This document shows, in pieces, positions 54,251-63,677 of a stretch of DNA of 64,000 nt. Source of the DNA: Bradyrhizobium sp. Gha (GTDB lineage: Bacteria; Pseudomonadota; Alphaproteobacteria; Rhizobiales; Xanthobacteraceae); contig NZ_FOQM01000011.1 in the NCBI RefSeq assembly GCF_900113735.1, forward strand, positions 108,086 through 172,085. The letters run 5' to 3'. The translations under genes were made by a program, and so were the position numbers. Below the pieces are notes generated by a model, which saw only the letters and a list, made by a program, of their open reading frames with translations, was not told the DNA's origin and searched no databases. The stretch's first letter is position 1; each line of letters starts with the position of its first letter.

Positions 54251-55945
54251 ATGCGATCAAGAGTTCTCTTTTTGGGTACTGTGACGATGGCATTCGTCAC
54301 GGCCGGGACAGCCATGGCGAACCTCGGGGGACAAGCACTGCCAGCGGCAGTGTGGAACTGGTCTGGAGGGTACATTGGCGGCCACGTAGGCGGCGGGTAT
54401 GGCCAAACCTCCTTCAGCAATCCGTTCGGCCCCTCGATCTACGGCGACGTCGTCGATGTTCCAGCGTTCGTCGCAGGTGGCCAGATCGGCTACAACTGGC
54501 AGAACAACCGCTGGGTGTTCGGCCTCGAACTGGATGCCAGCACAGCGGTCGCCAGCGGCTCGAACACCTGCCTCGCCGCGTCCCACTTGTTTGTAAGCGC
54601 AAACTGCAACGCAGGTCCGAACTTCTTTGCGGCCGGGGCGGGCCGCATTGGTTACGCCTTTGCCGCGCTGGGGCAGACACTTGCCTATCTCAAGGCAGGT
54701 GTAGCCTGGCAAAACAATCAGGGAGATGTTGTCAACAACTTCGAAGGTGGCGACCTGCCACAGGAGAAAACCCATTTCGACTATGGCCGAATTGGTGGAG
54801 TCATCGGGCTCGGTGTCGAGCAAACCCTTACGCCTGCATGGTCTGTGAATGTCGAGTATGACTATTTGTACTTTGGCGGACCGAGCGTCCCGACTGCTTC
54901 GACATTACAATTCCCTCCGTTTGCGGTTCTCCCGGCGAACGCAACCAACCTGTCCAGCAGCTATCATATCGGGAAAGTGGGTCTAAACTACCACTTTGGT
55001 GCGGACGCGGCGGGCGCACCAAGATCCGATGCGCCGCTGTATGCGAAATCGGCTGGCAGCGGACAACCCATTCCTTACGCGCCCGGATGGTCGTTCGAAG
55101 CCGGCTCGCGGCTTTGGCTGAGCCGGGGACGATTCCAGTGGGATCCCAGCGCAGTTCCGTACGGCTCGACTGAAGACCCCAGCATACTAATATCCCGGCT
55201 CACCTATCATAGGCTGGATGGCCTCTCGGGGGAGATATTCGGCCGTGTCGATAGTCCGTGGGGAGTGTTCCTGAAGAGCAACTTGGGCATCGGAGGCTTC
55301 AACAAAGGAAAGATTAACGATGAAGATTGGATTCCGCACCTAGGAGTCTCCTACCAGAACACCCTTTCGGGTCAGTCTAACGGTAGGTTCGCATATTATA
55401 CCGCCGACGCCGGTTACGACTTCCTTCGCGGTGCGACCTACAAGATCGGCAGTTTTGTAGGCTGGGCCTCTTACAGCCAGACGTCAGACTCGACTGGCCT
55501 CATTGGGGTTACTCACCCGGATCTAAGTCTCGCTCCGGGCGACGAGAGGATCGTTGGCAGCCAGGATACTCAATGGAATGCGCCTCGAATCGGCGTGAGC
55601 GCCGAAGCCATGCTGACCGAGCGTTGGCGCCTGAATGCCGATGTCGCTTACCTGCCCTGGACCACCTTCTTGGGGCGAGACTATCATCTGTTGCGTCCCA
55701 AAACGACCTTTGCCGAACAACGCGGCAATGGTGGCGGGGGAGTCCAGCTGGAAGGCATCCTGTCCTACCTCATCAGCGACAACTTCAGCGTCGGAGTTGG
55801 TGGCCGCTATTGGGCCATGTGGACGAAAACAGATGCCGACTCCATGGGCTGCGGAAACGGTTGCATCGGGCACTCGCGAGGCTTTGCGAAGTACAGCATG
55901 GAACGCTGGGGTATGTTCTTACAGGCCTCTTACAAGCTCAACTAA
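54251..55945 (+). CDS. Two-domain outer membrane beta-barrel protein
   Basis: ATG at 54251, with CGGAGGAAG 10 nt before, gives 564 aa. A Sec signal (MRSRVLFLGTVTMAFVTAGTAMA) is followed by an Omp31/porin-like beta barrel that opens WSGGYIGGHVGGGYG and ends near KVGLNYHFGADAAG (about 250). A second barrel-like region (about 275-564) begins WSFEAGSRLWLSRGRFQWD and includes LISRLTYHRLDG, a pattern resembling omptin-type barrels, and ends GMFLQASYKLN with a near C-terminal aromatic. So the gene appears to be two barrels fused. It is alone, in an accessory region near symbiosis-type genes. Confidence 0.8.
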   Translation: MRSRVLFLGTVTMAFVTAGTAMANLGGQALPAAVWNWSGGYIGGHVGGGYGQTSFSNPFGPSIYGDVVDVPAFVAGGQIGYNWQNNRWVFGLELDASTAVASGSNTCLAASHLFVSANCNAGPNFFAAGAGRIGYAFAALGQTLAYLKAGVAWQNNQGDVVNNFEGGDLPQEKTHFDYGRIGGVIGLGVEQTLTPAWSVNVEYDYLYFGGPSVPTASTLQFPPFAVLPANATNLSSSYHIGKVGLNYHFGADAAGAPRSDAPLYAKSAGSGQPIPYAPGWSFEAGSRLWLSRGRFQWDPSAVPYGSTEDPSILISRLTYHRLDGLSGEIFGRVDSPWGVFLKSNLGIGGFNKGKINDEDWIPHLGVSYQNTLSGQSNGRFAYYTADAGYDFLRGATYKIGSFVGWASYSQTSDSTGLIGVTHPDLSLAPGDERIVGSQDTQWNAPRIGVSAEAMLTERWRLNADVAYLPWTTFLGRDYHLLRPKTTFAEQRGNGGGGVQLEGILSYLISDNFSVGVGGRYWAMWTKTDADSMGCGNGCIGHSRGFAKYSMERWGMFLQASYKLN

Positions 55946-56702
55946 ACGCTAGTGGAGCGAGGCTGCATATTTCAGATCCCCGCAAGCCATTTTGAGCCTT
56001 GCTGAGTATCTCGGGCGTCGGCGCCGATCCGACCTGCGCGTTCACGCCCGGGTCGCTTTCGCTGCACATCACCTTGCACAAACGAGAAGACCGCAGCTTC
56101 GTACACCGGACCAGAGCGTCTTTCGACAGAAAACAGCTTGATCAGGGGACGGCTTACGGATTTCGGATGCGGAGCCAAATTGCGGCCTCCTTCTGAGAGC
56201 GCCACGAAGCGGAAGTCCAGATCACAGGTCTCATCGCGCGGCGCGAAACGTGAGCACGATGCGCTGCCGGCACGAGCGAACGGCATATTGTCGCGCGTCA
56301 TGGAAACACGGCCCTTAGCCTCACGAGAATCGCGCTCTCCTCAAATAGTTGAGGCGAGAGGGCGCCCGGAGCCATCATCTGACGGTCCAGATGTCCTCAC
56401 CCGCATGCGTCTGCGTGTCGTAGATGCTTATCTAAAAGCATGTTTTTCGGATTTTGACTGCGGAAAAAGAATGATCGGGACTTTGTCCCGGTGGACCAGC
56501 GTAACACCTCAGCTGGCCCGGAGGCCCCGTGAGAAGCCTTGCGAGGTTGAGGAATCCACCTAAGCCGAGATTCAGCGCAAAGTTGCTATATGAGCCGTAT
56601 TCCACTGTTGAACCTCAGATAAAAGCAGTGAACGTGAACTCAACCTGTACCAAACTCGTGATCTAAGTTGCTGCCTTGATTAATTTCTATTGGAGCTTCG
56701 AT
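55946..56702. other. No supported gene
   Basis: Overlapping frames (55972-56301 minus, 56138-56563 plus) have no ribosome sites or motifs. The last 130 bp before 56703 is AT-rich and may hold the promoter of the avidin-like gene. Confidence 0.4.
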
Positions 56703-57095
56703 ATGGCGAAATTTCTGCGATTCATGCTTTTCGTCCATTTGTTGTTTGTGTCCGCTCACGCCACGGCGCAGGAACTTCCTGCGCCCTCGTATTGGAAGAA
56801 TGAACGAGGGTCAGAACTGTTTGTTTGGTCGGTCAACAGCGGGGCCATACAAGCCACTTTTACGAACCACGCCCAAGGATTTGCGTGTCAAGGCATTCCG
56901 TATCCGGCATCCGGAGCCGTCAATTCAACCGGGCTCTATTTTGTGGTTACCTTTGCCCAGTGCAATTCGTTTACAAGGTGGATTGGCGCGGTTAACGGGT
57001 CGACCATTCCTACGTCCTGGACGCTGTTCTACGTTGACAAACACGGCAAGCCCAGCAAGACGAAGGGGACTGATACATTCATACGGGTTTGGTAA
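56703..57095 (+). CDS. Avidin-family biotin-binding protein, bradavidin II-like
   Basis: ATG at 56703, with GGAG 10 nt upstream, gives 130 aa. A Sec signal (MAKFLRFMLFVHLLFVSAHATAQ) precedes ELPAPSYWKNERGSELFVW. Avidin positions are visible: N and S in the first biotin loop (YWKNERGSE), a Trp in FTRWIGAV, the loop Trp in TSWTLFYVD, and the Asp in GTDTFIRVW. Two cysteines (FACQG and FAQCN) can pair. From memory this is very close to bradavidin II of Bradyrhizobium. It is exported and binds biotin; a defence role against biotin-requiring organisms is a common proposal. Confidence 0.9.
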   Translation: MAKFLRFMLFVHLLFVSAHATAQELPAPSYWKNERGSELFVWSVNSGAIQATFTNHAQGFACQGIPYPASGAVNSTGLYFVVTFAQCNSFTRWIGAVNGSTIPTSWTLFYVDKHGKPSKTKGTDTFIRVW

Positions 57096-57810
57096 CTGTG
57101 CCGATCAATTGCACGGACGGTATCGCAGAAGGCTGCCGAGCAGGGTGCCTAGCAGGAGACACTCTACGATTTGTTTCTGGTTATCTCCAGACCCTTGCGA
57201 AGCTGACTAGTTGTCTTAGCGGCTAGTTGTCTTAGTGGAGAGGCGATGGCTCGCAAAGGCGCTCTGCACGCTGTTGAAGGTGCAAGAACTATCAAGAGAG
57301 AAGCAGTGGCCGCCACGAGCCGGTCAACAGCGTGAGAGACGAACCTCCTCGTCGCTGCGACACAGCGAGCACGGCCTAAATCTCAGGACGGCAGCCTGAA
57401 TTTGCTCTGCCGCCCTGCAACAGCTTGAGCCGGAGCCGCTCGATCAAATTCGGTCCTGCGAACTTATCTTGTTCGGTGCGATCGGTGATAACCGAGAACT
57501 CTTCGGCATCTTGCCAGTGCTTTGCTTGGAGCGCGGTATCCTGCGCTGCGGCACCGGGTCTTGGCAATCCTTGCCAGCTCGTCGCATCGTCGGTTGCGCA
57601 GTTCGGACCAGCGTAAGAATGATTCACCGTCCAATCTAATTACATCTGGCCAAGATGCAGTTCCAACGTCGATGCCTTGCAGCAGGGAAGCAGATTTCTG
57701 GGCAGCTGGCCCTTTACGGACAATCGGGCGTCTCAAGAGCCGTGGGATACGCTAACGAGCGCTCCGGATCGAGCGCATTCCGCATTCTTGCGCTTTCATA
57801 GTAATTTCAC
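57096..57810. other. No intact gene; possible minus-strand remnant
   Basis: Two minus-strand frames (57464-57736 and 57376-57627) join naturally as SLLQGIDVGTASWPDVIRLD...SAGYRAPSKALARCRR and then EEFSVITDRTEQDKFAGPNL, so one indel near 57500 may have broken a gene. Family not recognised. Confidence 0.3.
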
Positions 57811-58308
57811 ATGACCCCTATTAGAGCCATCAAACGTTGGTACATGTCCCTGGACGGCGAACTTCAAATGGATATCGCGTATATGTTCGTATCTCTGACG
57901 CTGGGGGACTGCGAGTTTTCGCCTGCTGCAGCCGTTCGGCGGCTGCTGCAATGGTTCGAGCTGCGCAGCTCAGGCTCGGAACATGAGGACGCGCTAGCGG
58001 CGGTCGTGTTTCGCGCCTCGTTCGAATACATGTTTTCCGACCGATTCACGAGCGCCAGCTGGACCTTTCCCGAACAGTTGCTCAAAGACTTGATCCGGCA
58101 GGCTTCTGAAGGGAAAGAGGCAAGCAAGATCGCACCGACAGCATTTCGATTGCTACGGAACATTCCGGACCGAAAACTTAAATGGAGAGAGGCTGGTGAG
58201 AGTTGGAGCGCCTTAGTCGAGTCGGTACTCAACAACGATGCACTAAAGCGATGGACCCAAGAGCAATTCCTGGCGAGCAACTTCGAGCCGACGCAAGACC
58301 ACAAATAA
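57811..58308 (+). CDS. Hypothetical protein (165 aa)
   Basis: ATG at 57811 gives a 165-aa, mostly helical protein (MTPIRAIKRWYMSLDGELQM...) with good amino-acid balance, unlike the overlapping 240-aa minus-strand frame, which is Ser/Arg/Cys-rich. No signal peptide, membrane segment or motif. It has no operon partner. Possibly accessory; function unknown. Confidence 0.55.
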   Translation: MTPIRAIKRWYMSLDGELQMDIAYMFVSLTLGDCEFSPAAAVRRLLQWFELRSSGSEHEDALAAVVFRASFEYMFSDRFTSASWTFPEQLLKDLIRQASEGKEASKIAPTAFRLLRNIPDRKLKWREAGESWSALVESVLNNDALKRWTQEQFLASNFEPTQDHK

Positions 58309-58949
58309 CAGGAAATGTTGGAGGAGCGCCAATTCAGAATGAAATTGAATGAGACCAACCAGTGCGGCGGTTGAAAGGGCTCCTTACAAGAGAGTAGAAA
58401 AGCCGTCCGTGGGCGCCCAAAAGAAGTATCGCTCTGGAGGAGGTGGAGCGATCTAAGATCTCTCTTGGGAATATTTGGCGACGCAACATCAACCAGCAGA
58501 ATTGGCAATTGCAAAACCAAAAATTCCACATTTCTGCGCATTTCTGCTCGCAATCGCTGACCTAGGGCGGCCGAGCGCACCCACACCCGGGCAGCAGGGA
58601 AGTTGGGCCGCCCTGTCTCAGCGCACAGGGCGACCCGCTGCTAATCTGCTTACGGCCACCAGCCCAATCGACAGCCGCAGCCGGCCCACTCATGCTAATC
58701 AGATCGCCTGATGATTTTCCGCATCCTCGATGCTGTCTTGATGAATCTCAGCTCGGCCAGTGCCTCGCGAAGGATGGTATACTCTACATTGCTCGTGCCG
58801 GAGAAACCCAGGGCTTTGATTGTCCGCGTTGCCTGGCCGGCATTCGAGAAAGAGCGCAGAACAGGTGAGGCAGACGAACGGCAACAGGAGCCCGCACTAG
58901 GACACGTTAATTGCAACCCGCCGCTTGGGTAGAGCAATTCTGGTTCAGA
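58309..58949. other. No supported gene
   Basis: Short frames only. A plus-strand piece at 58711-58932 (MIFRILDAVLMNLSSASASR) has no ribosome site. Confidence 0.4.
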
Positions 58950-59216
58950 TCAGCGCGATTGTCTTCCTTGCCGCTCGAAAGCATAGGTCGGATTGATGCC
59001 GCAATAGGCGTCTGTACCTGATGCAGTAGCCGTGCATTGGTCATAGGTCGAAAACTGGCAATTGCCCGGATATCCCCAATGGCGTCCCTGCAGACAATAA
59101 ACGTCCTGGCGTACCGGTAGCTTGTACGAATGAGCCCGCGAACCAGCGATCGAACGCGATCCTGAGCCGACAAGGATAGGGAGTGCGAGCACTCCGATAA
59201 GGAGAAGGTAGCGCAT
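58950..59216 (-). CDS. DUF3551 small secreted protein (88 aa)
   Basis: ATG at 59216 gives MRYLLLIGVLALPILVGSGS..., a signal peptide, followed by a short mature part with four cysteines in the DUF3551 pattern: DVYCLQG, GNCQFST, YDQCTAT and DAYCGINPTYA. The family is abundant in Bradyrhizobium and its role is unknown. GGAGAAGG-type ribosome signal lies just before on the minus strand (CAAGAGGTCTC). Likely periplasmic, with disulfides. Confidence 0.8.
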   Translation of the reverse strand: MRYLLLIGVLALPILVGSGSRSIAGSRAHSYKLPVRQDVYCLQGRHWGYPGNCQFSTYDQCTATASGTDAYCGINPTYAFERQGRQSR

Positions 59217-60176
59217 GAGACCTCTTGCCTCCGTTAACTTCACCAGAGAATAAACATGAATTGCACGCTTTGATAGTTAGTCAATGGCAGAGTGCCGAGC
59301 TACTCGCAGGGCAACCCCGGAATGAGGCTTCTCGAACATCGATCAAACCTGGGCGCAGCTTTCCTGCGACATTTTTGGCAAAACGACCTTTATGGGCGCG
59401 TTTCCGCATGTTTGTGCGGGCGCGCGTAGCAGGACAATTGTACGACCCTTCATTCGCCTCCCCTGTCATGAATACTGCGCCCGCCAACATCATCGACGTT
59501 CTCGGGAGTGAAGAACATGGAGCATTAGCCGCATCTCTCACGAGATCGAATATCCTTTGGAGGCGCTTCGAGGCTTTATGACGAGAGCTGCGGGTCTTTG
59601 CCGATGGTCTCTGAGCGATGGGCGCGCTATGGACGGACGTTTTTAGCTCAGCATGAAACAGGTCTGCTCTTCGAGCCATTTCACCAACGGGATCCTGGGC
59701 GCACCTTCTCTTCTACATTCTTGTGTGCGTATTTGTCCTAGAAGTGCTTATGGCGGAGTTTCAGAGCGTCGCCCGGCTATTTTCTGTCGCTTCTCTACCG
59801 CCCGCTTGATCGTGCAAGCTGAACGAAGCCTGACACCGGCTCTATTGCAGCCCACCGCCTGCTCACGAAGGTTTGTGGCGGCGGGCTGATTCAACTCAAA
59901 ACCCGATCAGCTTATATAGCGTGTGCTTGTGCAAAGCGGTTCGCGCGTATGCCACGATGGGGCGCGGCACGCGCACCAACGATCCGAGGTTTTCTTTTCA
60001 TACAAGCTCTCTACAACATTCGCGCGCCGCCGCGCAGATTGCGAATCGACGTTAAACAGCGATTGATCTGTTCATTATTTCTTCAATGGTTCAGGAGCGC
60101 TCGAGTATGCTTGTCAGCATCACCACAGACCAAAAGATCTTGCCGTAACGCACTCAATGAGCTTGGCATATCGAGC
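59217..60176. other. No supported gene
   Basis: Frames at 59281-59679 (minus) and 59653-59889 (plus) have no ribosome sites. The stretch just before 60177 reads in frame RNALNELGISSM and may be the decayed N-terminus of the regulator that follows. Confidence 0.35.
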
Positions 60177-60781
60177 ATGTCAAACCTGATCGTCAGCTCT
60201 AGTGAATTCACGTACAAGAAGGGTAGGACGATCTACATCGAAAGTGAACCCGCCGAGTACGTGTATCAGTTATAAAAGGAGCGGTACGAGCCTCCAAGCT
60301 GCTGGCCGACGGGCAACGCCAGATTGGCGCGTTTTATTTAGCCGGTGACATTTTTGGATTCGAGAACAGTGGGGTACACCGATTTACGGCGGAAGCTGTT
60401 ACACAGAGCACTCTTCGGCTGATCAAGAGGCACACTCTTGATGCGATCGCCCAGACTGACGTTGTTGTCTGGCGTACATTACTCAGCATGAACACCGCTA
60501 ATGCAGCACGCGGAGAACCAAATGTGCTGCTTGGACGTAAGACAGCTCTCGAGCGTGTTGCGGCTTTTGAGATGGATGCGCGGCTGATCGCTGCTAATGT
60601 AATATCACTGCCGATGTCTCGACGAGACATCGCGGATTACCTTGGCTTAACCATCGAGACCGTCTCACGTGCAGTGTCGCAATAGCATAATGATGGCGTT
60701 GTTGATTTCGTCGGCAATACTCAAGGCGAGATCATGATTCTAGATCGGCACCGGCTAGCTAGCTTCGATCTGCAAAGTTGA
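60177..60781 (+). pseudogene. fixK-like: FixK/FNR-type regulator pseudogene
   Basis: The frame from 60177 reads MSNLIVSSSEFTYKKGRTIY and meets TAA at 60273; dropping back one base restores VIKGAVRASKLLADGQRQIG and then GDIFGFENSGVHRFTAEAV. A helix-turn-helix MSRRDIADYLGLTIETVSRA follows, then a TAG at 60683-60685 in place of Leu, and homology continues to TGA 60779-60781 (ILDRHRLASFDLQS). So there is one one-base deletion and one nonsense change. It is of the FixK2 kind that controls nodulation-linked microaerobic respiration. The intact gene must be elsewhere if functional. Confidence 0.85.
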
Positions 60782-61536
60782 GCGCCGGCCGAGTACATAC
60801 AAACCATAACTCGGGACGAGCATAAGGCGGCGCGACTCTCATGGGGTGTGTCGTGATCAACGCCCTCTTATGCGCTCGTCGCAGTATAGGGTGGTGTACT
60901 GACGGTCGCTAGAGTATCTGCGAAGCTTGTCGAGATAGCCACGGCAATCGGCCGAGCGAGATGTAAAACAGTGCGGGCGCGGCTCGTGCTAATCCACCCG
61001 GGGGCTGATTCCAGGCCAATTAGTCCCTACCACATCCGCACTGCCGTTGAGATTAGCCGAAAGGTGACTCGGCGCTGATCGATCTGGAGCAATAGCGCTG
61101 TCCCTGCCACGTCCCGTCAACCCCGAAGGCTCTATATCTGTGTTAGCTTACCGCAAGCTGACTGGCCTGTGCGCAATTAGTCAGTGGTTACGTGTGGGCT
61201 ACCAACCTCCGCTCGATCTGCCACGAAAGTCCCGCAACCACTCAGAGATGCTCTCACTGCTGTCATTCGTCACGACTGATGCGAAATCCCCCATCCCTAT
61301 CCACTTCCGCACTACCAACTCGAGAGGCTAAGGCACCGGCTCTGGCCTAAGGCTGTTCCGACGAAATACCTCGGAAATTGCCCTTGGACCCGGACTGACA
61401 GGCGAGACTGAGGGCAATGCTGATCTTTCGGATCCAATCGGGGAGATACCAAGTCTGCCGGACTCAGCAAAAACTGAGCCTGCCGAGGCCGCTGCCGATA
61501 ACGCCAAGCCCATTGAATTAACTTTAATACTCAACA
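60782..61536. other. No supported gene
   Basis: Only short frames without family features. The last part (61328-61540) lies downstream of the peptidase gene and contains no clear terminator. Confidence 0.4.
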
Positions 61537-63654
61537 TCACTCATCGACGAGCCGCCGGCACGCGTAAGTATATTCTAAAGAGATCCGGCGTGCTTGTTCT
61601 ATGAGGTTGGCGGCCGCGCTATGCCCCCCATCGGTATCCTCATAGTAGAGATACAGTTGACCCAATGTAGCGAGCCTCGCCGCTGCTTTGCGGCCATGCG
61701 CTGGATGCACTCGGTCGTCCTTGGTGGAGGTGAAAATGAAGGGGGCCGGGTAGGTCTTGCCTGGCACCAACCTCTGATAGGGCGAGTAGGCCTCGAGCCA
61801 CTTGCGCTGCTCGGGGATGGTGGGATCGCCATACTCGCCGACCCAAGAGGCTCCAGCGCCCAGCTTGGTGAACCGAAGCATATCGAACAGCGGAACCTGG
61901 ACAATGGCCGCATTGAAGAGTTCGGGTCGTTGTGTGATTGCGGTTCCTACCAGCAGACCTCCTTGACTACCGCCGACTACGCCCAGCCGGCGGGGAGACG
62001 TGATCTTGCGCCGGATCAAGTCCTCCGCGACGGCGATAAAGTCATCCCATGTGCGCTGCTTCGTTGCTCCTTGGGCAGTCTGGTGCCATTCGGGCCCGAA
62101 CTCACCGCCGCCGCGCAGGTTCGCGACAACATACGCGTTGCCCTGCTCGAGCCAGAGTCGTCCCATCAGGCCCGCGTAAGAGGGGGTGAGCGGTATCTGA
62201 AACCCCCCATAGCCATAGAGAAGCGTTGGAGTTGATCCGTCAAACCTCGCGCTCTTGGGTCGTACAAGAAAATATGGAATGCGGGTGCCATCGGACGAGG
62301 TTGCGTAGAACTGTTCGACAACAAGTCGCGAGACATCGAACCTAGGAGGAGTCGTCTTCACTGTCTCAAGGCGTTCGGTTGCGGCGTCGAAGTACCACAG
62401 CGTCGTCGGGCTAAGAAAGCTTGAGACAGTGAACATCGCCTCCTCCGTATCATGCGATGCCGCAGCCAGACCGATACTCGCATTCTCGGGAAGCGGGATC
62501 GGCGTCGTACGCCAGGCGCCCTGATGATGCTCGTAGACGAACGCCTTACTCTGAACATTGTCGAGAATCGTTAGGATCAACAAGCTTCTTGTGGCGGTGA
62601 ACCCGCTGACCGTTTGTTTAGGCCCAGGCTTGAAGACAAGCGTGGGTGTGGCGCGCAGCGGATCCTTTTTCCATTGGGTCAGGTCATAAGAGATAATCGA
62701 GCCGGCCGAAAAGGGGTTGTGTCCGGACGGTGGCGACCAGTCTTCGTTCAGCGTCACCAGCAGGCGACCACTCGCGATGCCGCCGATGGTCGCCTTCTTT
62801 GGCAGATTGAGTTTGATTGGCTCGGGCCCAAAGAGCACATACTCATGTTCGAACGAGCTGATGCCGCGATCTACGCCGGTCGCATGGATCCTGCCTTCAG
62901 TGTCGCGCAGCACGAATGGAGTGACCCCGACATCCGTCTGCTCGCCACGGAAGACCTCGTGCGCTTCGGCGAGCGATTGGGCGCGCTTGAGCTCCTTCAC
63001 CACGAAAGGATAACCGGCTTGCGTCATGGTGCCTTCGCCCCAATCTCGTGCAATTAGGAGCGTGTCGCTATTTACCCAAGTTACTTCCTGTTTTCCCTCG
63101 GGAAGTTCGAAGCCGTTCGTGACGAAGGTTTTGGAAACTACGTCGAACTCCCGGACGAACACAGCGTCTTTTCCGCCTTCTGAAAGGTGGAGCAAGCACA
63201 GGCGCTCTTCGGGCGGAAGGCAGCTCGCCCCTTTATAGATCCAGTTCTTCTTTTCCCCATGCGCCAGAGCATCCACGTCGAGAATGGTCTCCCATCGTGG
63301 GCTTTGCGTTCGATAGCTCTCAAGCGTGGTACGCCGCAAGACGCCGCGCACCTGGTTCTCGTCCTGCCAGAAATTTTCGAGACCAAGTCTTCCCATCGAA
63401 ACATAGGGAATCCGGTCCTTGGCCTGGAGAACGTGGAGCGCTTCGCCGTAGAAGCGCTGGTAACGGGGGTCGGATTGGAGAGCACTGAGTGTCTTATCGT
63501 TCTCGGTGCGAGCCCAAGCCAATGCGCGCGGCCCTTCTATCTCCTCGAGCCAAAGAAAGGGATCCTCGGTCGCAGGCGTTAGCGTCTGGGACAGTCCAGC
63601 GGACATCAAACAACTCATGGATAGCGATGCTGCCAGAAAAAGCGAATTTCTCAT
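61537..63654 (-). CDS. Prolyl oligopeptidase-family serine peptidase (S9A)
   Basis: ATG at 63654 gives 705 aa; the frame is open to 63726. A signal peptide (MRNSLFLAASLSMSCLMSAG) is followed by a family S9A start ATEDPFLWLEEIEGPRALAW, a seven-bladed propeller part, and the catalytic domain: LYGYGGFQIPLTPSY, GVVGGSQGGLLVG (active-site Ser, GGSQGG in place of the common GGSNGG), TKDDRVHPAHGRKAA (Asp) and DGGHSAAAN (His). Length fits periplasmic prolyl oligopeptidases. It ends at an Arg-rich tail. An insertion sequence begins 24 bp upstream of its start, so its promoter may have been displaced. Confidence 0.92.
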   Translation of the reverse strand: MRNSLFLAASLSMSCLMSAGLSQTLTPATEDPFLWLEEIEGPRALAWARTENDKTLSALQSDPRYQRFYGEALHVLQAKDRIPYVSMGRLGLENFWQDENQVRGVLRRTTLESYRTQSPRWETILDVDALAHGEKKNWIYKGASCLPPEERLCLLHLSEGGKDAVFVREFDVVSKTFVTNGFELPEGKQEVTWVNSDTLLIARDWGEGTMTQAGYPFVVKELKRAQSLAEAHEVFRGEQTDVGVTPFVLRDTEGRIHATGVDRGISSFEHEYVLFGPEPIKLNLPKKATIGGIASGRLLVTLNEDWSPPSGHNPFSAGSIISYDLTQWKKDPLRATPTLVFKPGPKQTVSGFTATRSLLILTILDNVQSKAFVYEHHQGAWRTTPIPLPENASIGLAAASHDTEEAMFTVSSFLSPTTLWYFDAATERLETVKTTPPRFDVSRLVVEQFYATSSDGTRIPYFLVRPKSARFDGSTPTLLYGYGGFQIPLTPSYAGLMGRLWLEQGNAYVVANLRGGGEFGPEWHQTAQGATKQRTWDDFIAVAEDLIRRKITSPRRLGVVGGSQGGLLVGTAITQRPELFNAAIVQVPLFDMLRFTKLGAGASWVGEYGDPTIPEQRKWLEAYSPYQRLVPGKTYPAPFIFTSTKDDRVHPAHGRKAAARLATLGQLYLYYEDTDGGHSAAANLIEQARRISLEYTYACRRLVDE

Positions 63655-63677
63655 GGAAGTTGTCCTGAAGTTAGCGA

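Noticed and set aside
57864..58586. Minus-strand frame of 240 aa
   Set aside because: Ser/Arg/Cys-rich with no motif, and it covers the better-balanced plus-strand gene at 57811-58308.
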